This document shows positions 23,901 through 35,900 of a stretch of 64,000 bases of DNA, piece by piece. Source of the stretch: Hsuehochloa calcarea (lineage: Eukaryota > Streptophyta > Magnoliopsida > Poales > Poaceae); contig CM070615.1 of the NCBI GenBank assembly GCA_036346395.1, positions 10,359,534 to 10,423,533 of the forward strand. The letters run 5' to 3'. Below the pieces are notes generated by a model. It saw only the letters and a list, made by a program, of their open reading frames with translations, made no database searches and was not told the origin of the DNA. Within the stretch, counting starts at the first letter, position 1, and every line of letters starts with the position of its first letter. Both the position numbers and the translations under genes were made by a program.

Positions 23901-26900
23901 AATACACTTGGTCTCATAATTTTGGAGTTCCCAAGCAAAAGTTCTATTGGTTTAAAGTTTCCAGTAGGTTTCGGATTTTCAGGGGTTGAAAATTGGCTAA
24001 ATCCCTACGGGCGGTCTGACCGGCCTTGTGGTGGCGGTCGACCGCCCGAGGGGCTGGCCCGACCGGTTCGACTTGTTCATCGGCCAACCGTGGCGATGAT
24101 GTTTTGTTAGGTCAAAGTCATGGGTTTGATGCATATGTATTGCATGATGCATGTTTTGACTAACGTGGGTCAAGTTGTGAAGAACTTGTTCCTGATTCGA
24201 TTTGCTTGTTTATTGTTGTGCGGGTTGCTTGGTGGTCAACGACGGTCAACGGCGAGGATGATCGGGACTAGGCTTGGAGAGTGAGGTCCGAACGATCGGC
24301 GATGCCGGGTGAGGTCAATGAACTCAAGTGTGGTGCGAATAGACAAGGATGACCGAATCAGGCGATTCGGTCGATCGTTGGATCAAGTGGCGCGGGGTCG
24401 GTGCAAGTGCCAGTGGTGGTTACAGTGGGGCCGGATGGGAGAGACTTGCCGACATGTTGAGAGCCGTTGATCAACCTACACGTGGCGAAGCATGGGAGGT
24501 GCTTCACAAAGATGGGACTCGGTCTTTGCAAAAGATCGAGAAGGGTATTTTGGTAATTATACCAAATACCGCCTTGGTGACTTTTGACGACTCGCGGCGC
24601 AAGATGGCGTGGAGAAGCGGAGTAGGTCAAGAGGAGATGAAGACGCGCTCGAGAGGCGTGCGTGTGTGACCGCTTGTTTTGGGCCTTAACGGAGCCCATT
24701 AGGGTGACTCTTCTAGAAGGTTTAAGTCTCCACTATAAATAGAGGAGGAGGTGGTGCACCCTTCAACCCTTTCATGCTTGAAACCCTAGTTTTGGCTTAA
24801 GTGCTTAGGGAAGGTTTAGTGGAGATTAGGGTTCTAGAGAGAGAGATGTTTTGATCTTGTGTCCATGCGTGTCCGTATGAGTGGTCAGAATCGATACATT
24901 ATCAAATCAATCCAAAGAAGAGTTCTCTTCAAGATGAGTTCATTTGCCCTTCTTCTCTATTTGGTGATTTTGAGTCTTTCTTTGATTCGCATGTTTTGAT
25001 TGATTTCTTTGCATGATCTAGCTTGTCGTGACATGTGGGAACACATCTAAGATCATCTTGATCATCAATCACCCACGAGCAAGTTTTTCGATATAGTTTT
25101 CGTTTTGACTCGGTTTCAAACCTTCCACCTCTCAAATCAAAAAGTCGAACTTTTCCAAAGATCTTCACGATCTTCGATTGGAATAGGTTCCTGACATCCT
25201 AGAGAAGGTGTGTACCAAGTTTCATCAAGTTTGGAGTTATAGATCAAAAGTTACATCTATTTGCAACTTCGTTTTTGGTGATTTCACTGTTCATCTCTTT
25301 GGAGGTCGGACCGCCTCATCGAGTCGGACCGCCCATAGGACCGGTCGGACCGCCCTTGAATAGAGGTCGACCGCCCCACACTTAGGAAATTAAGTTTGGT
25401 TGTTTTGATTGTTTTGCTTGGGTTTTGATTGGATTCAATCCTAGTCTTCCATTTGTCTTGGTATATCGATCTTCATAGCTTCTATAGCTATTGGAGTGAA
25501 ATTTGTGTTGAATCGATCTTGGTTGAAAAAGTGAGCGTGCTCTATTCACCCCCTCTAGTCGCCTTTTCGGTCCAACAAGTGGTATCGAGCAGCTAGTTCA
25601 ATCTTGATCTTAACCCACCACCGAACTTGACGATGGATAAGTACTCGACAAAGCCGCATGTCTTCATGGGCTCGATTATGCCTATTGGAAGAATCGCATG
25701 CGAGTCTTCCTTGAGAGCGAAGGACAAGCTATATGGGAGGTTGTTCGAGCTCATTGCTTTGTTGAGATTGCCACGCAAGCTTCTGCAATACTTTTGGCTA
25801 ACAAGGCAAAGAATCTCCTATATGTTTGGGCTTGGTAGACAAGAGTATGACAGATTTGCAATCTTACGACCGCACATGAAATTTGGCACACCCTCGAAAC
25901 TTACCATGAGGATCGTCCCAGATTAAACAAGTGCGCGAGACGGTCTATAAGCGAGAGTACAACAAATTCGAGATGCGTCCTAGCGAGAGCATCGATGACG
26001 TTTTACTCGCTTTAACAAGGTTGTCAATCGATGAAAGTCATTGACATTGAGTACTCTCAATCGAGAATGCCACTCACCTCTTGGTGCAATCAACACCAAG
26101 GAGTGGGAGATGAAGGCTCTTGCCATAGAGGAGAACGCCGATCTCTACTCTCACCTTGGAGCCGCTTTATAGTAAGCTCAAGACTCATGAGATCAAGAGA
26201 GTAGTCTTCCTAAGAAGGATAGCATGGCTTTGGTAGTGATCCTCTTTCAAGAGCTTCGATGGTTTTTCCGAGTCCTCTTGGGTTTTTCTCTTGCTGTTTA
26301 TCCACAATTCGTGAAGAGGATTTTGAGAGTCTTCTGAGCCCGAGCTAGCCCTCATAGTCAAGAAAGTCACACGGGCTTACAACAATGTGAGAAACAAAAA
26401 GAGAGGTGGCCCTGTGACTTGCTACGAGTGTGGTGAGCTTTACCATATTCGGGCTAACTGCCCCAAGCTGAAGGGTAAGGGTAACCATAAGGAGGAAAGC
26501 CGACTTGGAAGAAGCCTCAAGGAACAAATCAAGGTTTGATCTTGCCAAGTGATGAAGGTCGCTCACCGGTCCTTGCCGCTTTGGAGATCAATCCTTGAGC
26601 GATGTGGACTCGGGAGCGAGGAGGACAAGGAGGAGGAGGAGCCACCTCAAGACAAGAAAGGAAGGCCAAGGACTTCACCCATGTGCTTCATGGTCGACTC
26701 GTCGACGTCGATGATGATGATGAGGTATCCCTATCTTATGATGTCCTTTCGCTAGATGCGAGAACATGTATGAGCAATTGCTTAGTCGATAAGGCTTTAA
26801 AGTTCATCATGGTTAAGAACAAGGATCTAGAGTCACAAGTTGAAAATTTGACATTGGAACTTGTGAATGCTAAGAGTCTAGACGTTGATGAATGTTCATC

Positions 26901-29900
26901 TTGCCATGCTTTGCACTCCGAACTGTCTAAACGCAATCGCTTAATATCGCTTTGCATCAACTTGAAAATGCTAGAACCGAGCTAGTTGAGGTCAAATCGC
27001 TCCATGTCTTAAATGCTTAGAGTCTAGCAAGTTGGATGTTTCAACCAAGAGAGTCTCGCTCTTGCTCTCTCGCTTAGAACGTGAACGTGAAATTAAAGAC
27101 ATTTTAAAAGCAATAGAGAGAAATATGCCAAGCTTAAGGACGATATTAATTCGCTAATTGTACTTTATGTCCCGCTCTTAAGCTTGAAATTGCTAATTAT
27201 AAGGAGAGGCTTGCAAAGGTTAATAAACCTAAAATTTGTCAATCATGTGTTGATCTTAGGAAAGATAATGTTTATCTAGAGAACACACCGCAAAAATTCT
27301 CTAGTGGAGAAAACAATTAAACATGATTATTGACAAGTCTAGAACTCCTTCTAAGAAGCAAGGCTTAGGATACAACTCGCCTGAACAAATCCAAGACTAA
27401 GGTCATTCAGTCTTGGAAAATGGCTTAGTTGAATTCAAAACCCAACTCGCAAAATTGCTTTCAAACTGCGCAGGTTTTGTCCAACCTTCTTTTGAGTCAA
27501 AGGTGCTTCTCCCAGTGGTACAAAATACCATTGCACCTATTAAGCGAGAAGAGTGGACATTTAGTTGAGTTCTGTTGGCGTGGGTTAAAAATGCTAATCA
27601 TGCTAGAACTTTATTTCATCAACCTAGAGCTTGTGTGAAACATGGTCATGAAAAGAAGAAGAAACCCTGGTCTAGGATATACTACACATGCTTATCATCA
27701 TCATGTTCCTAGGCGAATGCATCTCATGTGTTTGTAACCATTGCTCATGATAGGACTTCAACTAGGATCAAGGACACTCATTACGCTTTGCATACTACTG
27801 CAGACATGTGTCTCAATCTTCGGGTTCCCAAGTCTATTTTAACTAACCCCATGTTGAGACACATCGATCTTTTGTGCCTTGATTTTCGGGATCGTCGCGG
27901 AAGGAGGAAGAACACGTGGCTCGTCGACTCACTGCTCACGCCACATGACCGGAGACTCTAGATGGTTCACTTCCTTCACGCGGCGACGGTGATGACTTCA
28001 TCACCTTCGAGATGATTCACAAGGGCGGATCGAAGGCTGGATCGATCGGGGTGAACAGCGTGTTCATTCTCAAGGATGTCGCTCTTGTGTCCAAGCTAAG
28101 GTACAATCTCCTTCGTCGCATGACTTCTTGATGATGGCTATGAGACTAGATTTAAGAAGAACGCTTGTCGGTGCTTGATTCTTTTGGTGAGCTCATTTTG
28201 GAATTTCTAGAGTTGGTAGAATATTTGAGTGATTTTTCGAATCTCTTGCCGGATCTCTCAAATGTTTAGTTGCATCTTCTTCGATATCCGGCTTTGGCAC
28301 CGACGCTTGGGGCACATTGGTTTTGATCATCGACACGAGTTAGCGGCCTTGATCTCATGAGAGGCTTGCCTAAACTCAAAGTCATCAAAGATGTATGTGC
28401 TCCTGTAGGCATGGCAAGCAAGTTGCCGCCTCACACCCTTCATTGACTATGGTCATGACCGACTGACCGGACGGTTGCTTCATATGGATACTTGTTGGTC
28501 CTTCTAGGGTTCTTGGCGATCGGTGGCAATTGGTACATTCTTGTCATAGTCGATGATTTTTGAGATATTCTTGGGTGTTCTTTCTTGCTTGAAGGATGAG
28601 GTCTTTGATCATTATCATGATCTTGTTCTTCGCTTGGCTTCGAACTTCCCGGTGCCTTGAGAGCAATCCGCAGTGACAATGGCACGGAGTTCAAGAATGC
28701 CTCTTTTGCCTCTTTTTGTGCTGAGCGCGGTATTGAGCATCAGTTCTCTTCTCCGCACGTCCCTCAACAAAATGGCGTTGTGGAAAGGAAGAACAGGACC
28801 TTAGTCTCGATGGCTAGGGCGATGCTAGATGAGTATAGCACACCGAGGAGGTTTTGGGCGAAGCTATTGCTCTGACTTGCCATATTTCAAATCGTGTCTT
28901 TACGAGACCGTCTTTGGGCAAGACTTCTTATGAGCTTCGTTTTGGCAGAAAACCCTCAGTTTCGCACTTTCGAGTCTTTGGATCGAAGTGTTTTATTCTC
29001 AAGACAGGGAACCTAGATAAATTTGAATCAAGAACTTGTGATGGTTTATTTCTAGGTTATCCCGCTCATTCGAGGGTTTTCGGGTTTTAATGTTGAAACT
29101 AACATTGTCCAGAGACATGCAATGTCACTTTTGATGAGACTAGCCCCGCAGCTAGATCCGATGTTTCGTGACTTACAGTGTGAGAGAGCATATTTGTTGA
29201 GGAAGATGAGGATGAAATTGATGATGCTCCTCCACTTGTCGCTAATGCTCGATTCCACTCCGAACTCCTTTGATCGCTTCACCTCCAATTGAGGCTCTGC
29301 CGCATCTTCTTCATCGCCAGAAGACTCATGAGGTTGAGGAGATACTATCTCCCCAGCGCTCCTTTGCACATCCGAGCGGCACCTTCTGATCGGATGATTG
29401 GTAGTCTCCATGAGCGAGTCACTCGCTCCGGTATCATGATCCGAGTCTTTTCTCTCACTCTGCATTTGTAGCGTCTTTTGAATCCAAAGATATATCACAT
29501 GCTTTATCCGATGCTAGTTGGGTCAATGCCATGCATGAGGAGTTAGAAAACTTTGAAAGAAATAAAGTCCGGAACCTTGTAGAACCTCCTAGTGGTCATA
29601 ATGTAATTGGTACCGTTGGGTGTTTAAAAATAAACAAAATGAGGATGGTTCGTGGTTAGAAACAAGGCTAGGTTGGTAGCTCGGGGTTTTAGTCGAGTTG
29701 AGGGGTTAGATTTTGATGAGACCTTCGCTCTGTTGCTAGATTAGAAGCCATTCAGATCATGCTTGCATTCGCGCATCTAAAGGTTTTAGGTTGCATCAAA
29801 TGGATGTTAAGAGTGCTTTTCTCGAATGGTTTTATAGAGGAGGAAGTGTATGTTAGGCAACCTCCGGCTTTGAGGATCCCAAGCACCACGATCGTGTCTT

Positions 29901-32900
29901 TAAGCTATCCAAAGCCTTGTATGGTCTTAAGCAAGCCCTAGAGCACAGTATGATAGACTTAAGACCTTTCGCTTAAGAATGATTTTAAAATGGGAAAAGT
30001 TGATAAGACTCTATTCATTCTTAGGCATGGCAATGACTTCCTCGCTTGTTCAGATTTACGTTGATGATATTATCTTTGGTGGTTCCTCTCATGCTCTTGT
30101 TTCCAGCTTTTCCGAGACCATGTCCAGGAATTTGAGATGAGTATGATGGGCGAGCTCAACTACTTTACGGGCCGCAAATCAAGCAATGCAAGGAAGGATC
30201 TTCATCCATCAAGCGAAGTACACCAAGGATCTTCTCAAGCGTTTTGATATGGGTGATCGCAAGGCGTCGCCACTCCCATGGCGACTTCGATCGCTGGATC
30301 CGATGAGGAAGGGAAGCCGTGGATCAACGCGAGTACCGCAACATGATCGGCTCCTCCTCATGACTGACGGCCTCAAGGCCGGACATCCACTTCGCTGATG
30401 CGCCTCTGCGCGAGGTTTCAGCGTCCACCGAGGACTTCACATCGCCAAGCCGTTAAGCGCATCTTGGTATTTACATTCTACTCTCGAAGATGGCATTTGG
30501 TATTCTTGCTCTTCTTATTTGTCCATTCGGGGTTTTCGATTACGATTTTGCGGGCTGTAGGCTAGATAGGAAAAGCACTTCTGGTACATGTCATTTCTTA
30601 GGCACGTCTCTTGTCTCTTGGCCTTCTAGGAAGCAGTCTTACATTGCACAATCCACTTCTTTGAAGTGAATATGTAGCCTTTGCTAGTTCTTTGTAGTCG
30701 ATTTTGTGGATGGTGTCCACTCTTAAGGACTTTGGGTTAAATTTTGCTAGTGTTCCTCTTTTACGTGATAACACTACGCTATTAACATTGCTAAGAACCA
30801 CATGCAATACTTTAGGACCAAGCACATAGACATTCGCTATCACTTCCTTAGAGACCATGTCGAGAAGGGTGATATTGTCTTTGCATTTTGTGGAGTCCGA
30901 GGCTCAATTGGCTGATATCCTCACCAAACCTTTAGACCCAACTAGGTTTGCCACCTTGAGAAGTGAGTTAGGGGTAATTTATCCCTATGGGTTGGTTTGA
31001 GGGGGAGTTCGATCTTTTCTGATCTTACCTTGTTGTTTTGATCTTTTATTGTTCTTTTTCTGAACTCATTGATCTTTTTGAACTTTTTATGTTTTTAGGC
31101 TTTTTATTGCATCTCATTGTATCATATTGCATTCATATGAAAAATACATCAAGTGGTATGAAAAATCCAAAAAGATGCATTGTAATATAAGATCTTCTGC
31201 TTATCTTTTAAAATTGATGAAGCTTTGCTTATTACCCTTTGGAGCTTTAGTATTTCAATTCTTGCTCAATGCCATGTCTAGTTCTTTGACTTGCTAAAAT
31301 TATCATGCTTTTACATGTGTAGCTAAGTCTTTGCTATATGAGCTAGAACTTTAAAACAACTCGAACTAAAAATTGCAATTTGTGGATGTTTTAGCGAGTT
31401 GCGCAATTAGTGCTCCTTTTGTGACATTGGCCCTGTCAGAATTGCTTTGTTAGCTCTTTGATCTAAAATTGACCATTACTTGAGCTTTTGTGTTCTCGAG
31501 ATTCTAAAACTGCTCATGTGAAAAATGAAAATCAAGATTGTCTTATGCTTAAATTGTGCCAAACTATTCTTACGAGACTGCTTGTCAAATGACATGAACT
31601 TGGAGATAGTTTGATGAACCAGACGATCTCATGGGGACTGCTTGTCAGAAATGACATGAACCTCAAGATTTGTCGCCCCGGTAGAAGCTTAGAAAGAGTT
31701 TGTGGATGGCTCCTAGTCCAGGATCTTCTTTACTAAGATATACCTTTAATCAACTTCCGTCAAGCTTAGGATGAGTTTGTGGATGGCTCCTAGTCCAGGA
31801 TCTTGTCACTAAGTTAGATCATTAGTCAACTTCAATATTCATTGCATATGAGAAAACTGTTGACAAATGGGCTTTTAAGAAATACTGAGCAAAATGATTC
31901 AATACAGGACCTGATTGACTCTTAATGTGGTCTTTGTTAGATTTTTGATCTTACTTTGATATTTTGACATGGTCAATTTCATTTTAGGATCCCTGTTGAT
32001 GAACTTGCTGAATTTGAAGCTTTGCTTAAATTGATCAAATCCATTGCTTTACTTTTGAGCCTTTATGCTTAGCTTTGTTATATATGTCTTACCATGATCT
32101 TGCTAGCACTATCGGGCTTGATATGTTATTTGTGCAATATTAGAAATCTTGACTTGCTCTTTTGGGTAATCTTCAAAGCTTCTTGTAATCAAAATTGAAA
32201 AATACAAAAATGAAGCCACTCCATTGCATTTCATGCATACTTCTTCTTTTGCTTCTTTCTTCATTCTCGCAAATTGCTATCTCGGATGAGAGGAAGGCGT
32301 GATTCCTTGATGACTCCATTGTCAAAGGGGAGAAGATATTTTCAATGTTGGGAAGTTTATACAAAGGGAGAAAGTTTGAGAATTTGAAATTTTAAAATCC
32401 GAGGATCATAGTGAGGGGATTTTTGAATTGCATTCTTATTGCCTTATTGACTCTTCCGAACTTGAATTGCATTTATTACACCTCACAATGATCAAAGGTC
32501 AATTGAACAATTGTTCTTTCATATGGACCTTAAGTGAGATTTTTGATTTTTAAAATCAAAGTTTTATGCTTTCTTTTGCCTTATCTCACTTGTCTATGCT
32601 ATTCGATGCCGACTTGGTCATTTTCATTGCTTTCTCTTGCTTATGGACCAAGTTGTGCCTTTGTGCGAAAACGAAAGTATTTTACTTTTCAAACCTTCAA
32701 ATTACATTTTACGGATTATTGCCAATGTGTTCATCAAGGGAGATTGTGGATATCATGGGGATATGCTCCGAGATCTTAGGATGATGTGACAATTGGCAAT
32801 GGCGTTAACGGTTTGTCGTTTCACGGTTTTCGACAAAGTTTGGATCTGTTCAGCATTACGATGAGGCGGTCCGACCGCCATAGCATGGCGGTCCGACCGG

Positions 32901-35900
32901 TCCCAAATCGATCGGGCCGGCCATGTCGTGATCGACCGTACCGTGACAAAATGGTCGAATGGGTCGGGCCAAAAATAGGTGTTGTAGACAAGTGAGGATC
33001 CTAATACACTTGGTCTCATAATTTTGGAGTTCCCAAGCAAAAGTTCTATTGGTTTAAAGTTTCCAGAGGTTTGGATTTTCGGGTTGAAAATTGGCTAAGT
33101 CCCTGGTGATCCGACCGCCTTGTGGTGGCGATCGGGCCGACGAGGCTGATCGGCCGAAGTTCGACTTGTTCATCTACCAACCGTGGCGATGATGTTTTGT
33201 TAGGTCAAAGTCATGGGTTTGCAGCATATGTGTTGCATGATGCATGTTTTGACTAACGTGGGTCAAGTTGTGAAGAACTTGTTCCTGATTCGATTTGCTT
33301 GTTTATTGTTGTGCGAGGTTGCTTGGTGGTCAACGACGGTCAACGGCGAGGATGATCGGGACTAGGCTTGGAGAGCCGAGGTCCGTAACGATCGACGATG
33401 CCGGGTGAGTCAATGAACTCAAGTGTGGTGCGAGAATAGACAAGGATGACCGAACAGGCGATTCGGTCGATCGGTTGGATCAAGTGGCGCGGGGTCGGTG
33501 CAAGTGCCGTGGTGGTTACGGTGGGGCCGGATGGGAGAGACTTGCCGACATGTTGAGAGCCGTTGATCAACCTACACGTGGCGAAGCATGGGAGGTGCTT
33601 CACAAAGATGGGACTCGGTCTTTGCAAAAGATCGAGAAGGGTATTTTGGTAATTATACCAAATACCGCCTTGGTGACTTTTGACGACTCGTGGCGCAAGA
33701 TGGCGTGGAGAAGCGGAGTAGGTCAAGAGGAGATGAAGACGGCGCCGAGAGGCGTGCGTGTGTGACCCGCTTGTTTTGGGCCTTAACGGAGCCCATTAGG
33801 GTGACTCTTCTAGAAGGTTTAAGTCTCCACTATAAATAGAGGAGGAGGTGGTGCACCCTTCAACCCTTTCATGCTTGAAACCCTAGTTTTGGCTTAAGTG
33901 CTTAGGGAAGGTTTAGTGGAGATTAGGGTTCTAGAGAGAGAGATGTTTTGATCTTGTGTCCATGCGTATCCGTATGAGTGGTCAGAATCGATACATTATC
34001 AAATCAATCCAAAGAAGAGTTCTCTTCAAGATGAGTTCATTTGCCCTTCTTCTCTCTATTTGGTGATTTTGAGTCTTTCTTTGATTCGCATGTTTTGATT
34101 GATTTCTTTGCATGATCTAGCTTGTCGTGACATGTGGGAACACATCTAAGATCATCTTGATCATCAATCACCCACGAGCAAGTTTTTCGATATAGTTTTC
34201 GTTTTGACTCGGTTTCAAACCTTCCACCTCTCAAACTGAAAAAGGTCTGAACTTTTCCAAAGATCTTCACGATCTTCGATTGGAATAGGTTCCTGACATC
34301 CTAGAGAAGGTGTGTACCAAGTTTCATCAAGTTTGGAGTTGTAGATCAAAAGTTACATCTATTTGCAACTTCGTTTTTCGGGCTGATTTCACTGTTCATC
34401 TGCTGGAGGTCGGACCGCCCCTCATCAGAGGTCGGACCGCCCATAGGACCGGTCGGACCGCCCTTGAATAGAGGTCAGACCGCCCCACACTTAGGAAATT
34501 AAGTTTCGGTTGTTTTTGATTGTTTTGCTTCGGGGTTTTGATTGGATTCAATCCTAGTCTTCCATTGATCTTGGTATATCGATCTTCATAGCTTCTATAG
34601 CTATTGGAGTGAAATTTGTGTTGAATCTGATCTTGGTTGAAAAAGTGAGCGTGCTCCTATTCACCCCCCCTCTAGTCGCCTTTTCGGTCCAACAGTAATA
34701 GACATTATTCAGCAAACATTGTGCTCCAAAGATCCGCAAGACATGTTCAGATCACATTAACTTTAGCCACTATAGCAAGCCCAGCAACATGAAAATTTGC
34801 TTGTGATTTTCAGAACTATTGCAGAGTTCTCAAATCTGTTATAGGATTTGATGCCAATGCTGAAAAGTGATAGAACATAGAAGTCCTAGATATAAGGGTC
34901 AAATCCTCCATAGAAAAACATCTCTCTTTATGACATGTTCGCAAGAGGGGGATTGCTATAGGAATTTTTAGGATTTGGTTCAAATATCAACTAAATCATA
35001 AGGATTTGGATACAAATCCCATCTTTCCAAACAGGCCCTTAGGGGGTGTTTGGATGAGGGGGATTTCTTTGAGAATTTTTGGGATTTATTTCCTAAGGAT
35101 TGAACCCAAATCCCCCTATCCAAAGAGGCCTTTAAGCTTTCTTAATTTCTGATACTCTCCTAACTCCTAATATACTTTTCCATGTCACTCTTTTAATAAA
35201 TTCAGGACCTACAGTAATACAATATAAGTTCAAGGAGGGTTCTAATGCATAAGAGCTAATTCCATGAGAACGTGTAAGATAACTAGTACTCAATTCCCCA
35301 CAACATTATAAACTGAAGCATTGAAATGGTAATTACCTTGTTGGCAAACAGCATATCTAGCTTGGCCGATCTATTAGTAGTAGGACCAGTGCCATTTGGA
35401 GTCTGAGGATAGCACGTACGAATTGTCCTCACACTGGGACATGACAAAACCACAATATATTACTTTTTTTATTGTTCTGGAAGGAAATAAATGGATTGTG
35501 GCATGCTGCAATGACCCCTACCTGCCAACAGCTGAAAAGATCTTCATAAGATTCTGATAACTAGGATCACCAGGAAGATTTTCCACAACAACAATTCGGG
35601 ACTACAAGAGAGGGAACCAAATGAGCCTGTGTCCATTATATCAAATTTACAAAGAAACGGCATATGATGCAAAGATATGCATGAATACCTGGAGCTCCTG
35701 CTTATCAGATTCAGTAAATGGCTGCTGACGTTTTACTCTTTTTCCATCCTTACTTACAACCTGCAATGTGATGGTTGTAAGAAGATATAATCATATACGT
35801 ATGTATATTGTATTATGCTAAGAATATAAGTGGGTAGCTCCTGATAGTTTACTCCTTTTTCAAATGAAAAATAGTTGTCATTAAAAGAAAACAATCAGTG

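Larger units (their letters stand above)
23639..34694 (+). mobile_element. Full-length Copia retrotransposon (SIRE/Maximus type), 11.06 kb, in LARP6 intron 6
   Basis: Two LTRs of about 1.94 kb (23639-25577 and 32745-34694) bound the element. A perfect target duplication GTAAT flanks it (23634-23638 and 34695-34699). Both LTRs start TGTGGATATC and end GGTCCAACA. A primer-binding site follows the 5' LTR and a purine stretch precedes the 3' LTR. The order of gag zinc knuckle, protease, integrase, RT and RNase H is Copia. The LTR ending (CACCCCCTCTAGTCGCC, then GGTCCAACA) is typical of SIRE/Maximus elements. It is on the opposite strand to LARP6. Near-identical LTRs over long stretches indicate recent insertion, yet the frame is broken many times (see findings). 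Confidence 0.93.

Noticed and set aside
31001..32744. Possible envelope-like gene of a SIRE-type Copia
   Set aside because: No open frame or membrane-protein-like stretch is left in this 1.7 kb; only short direct repeats are visible.
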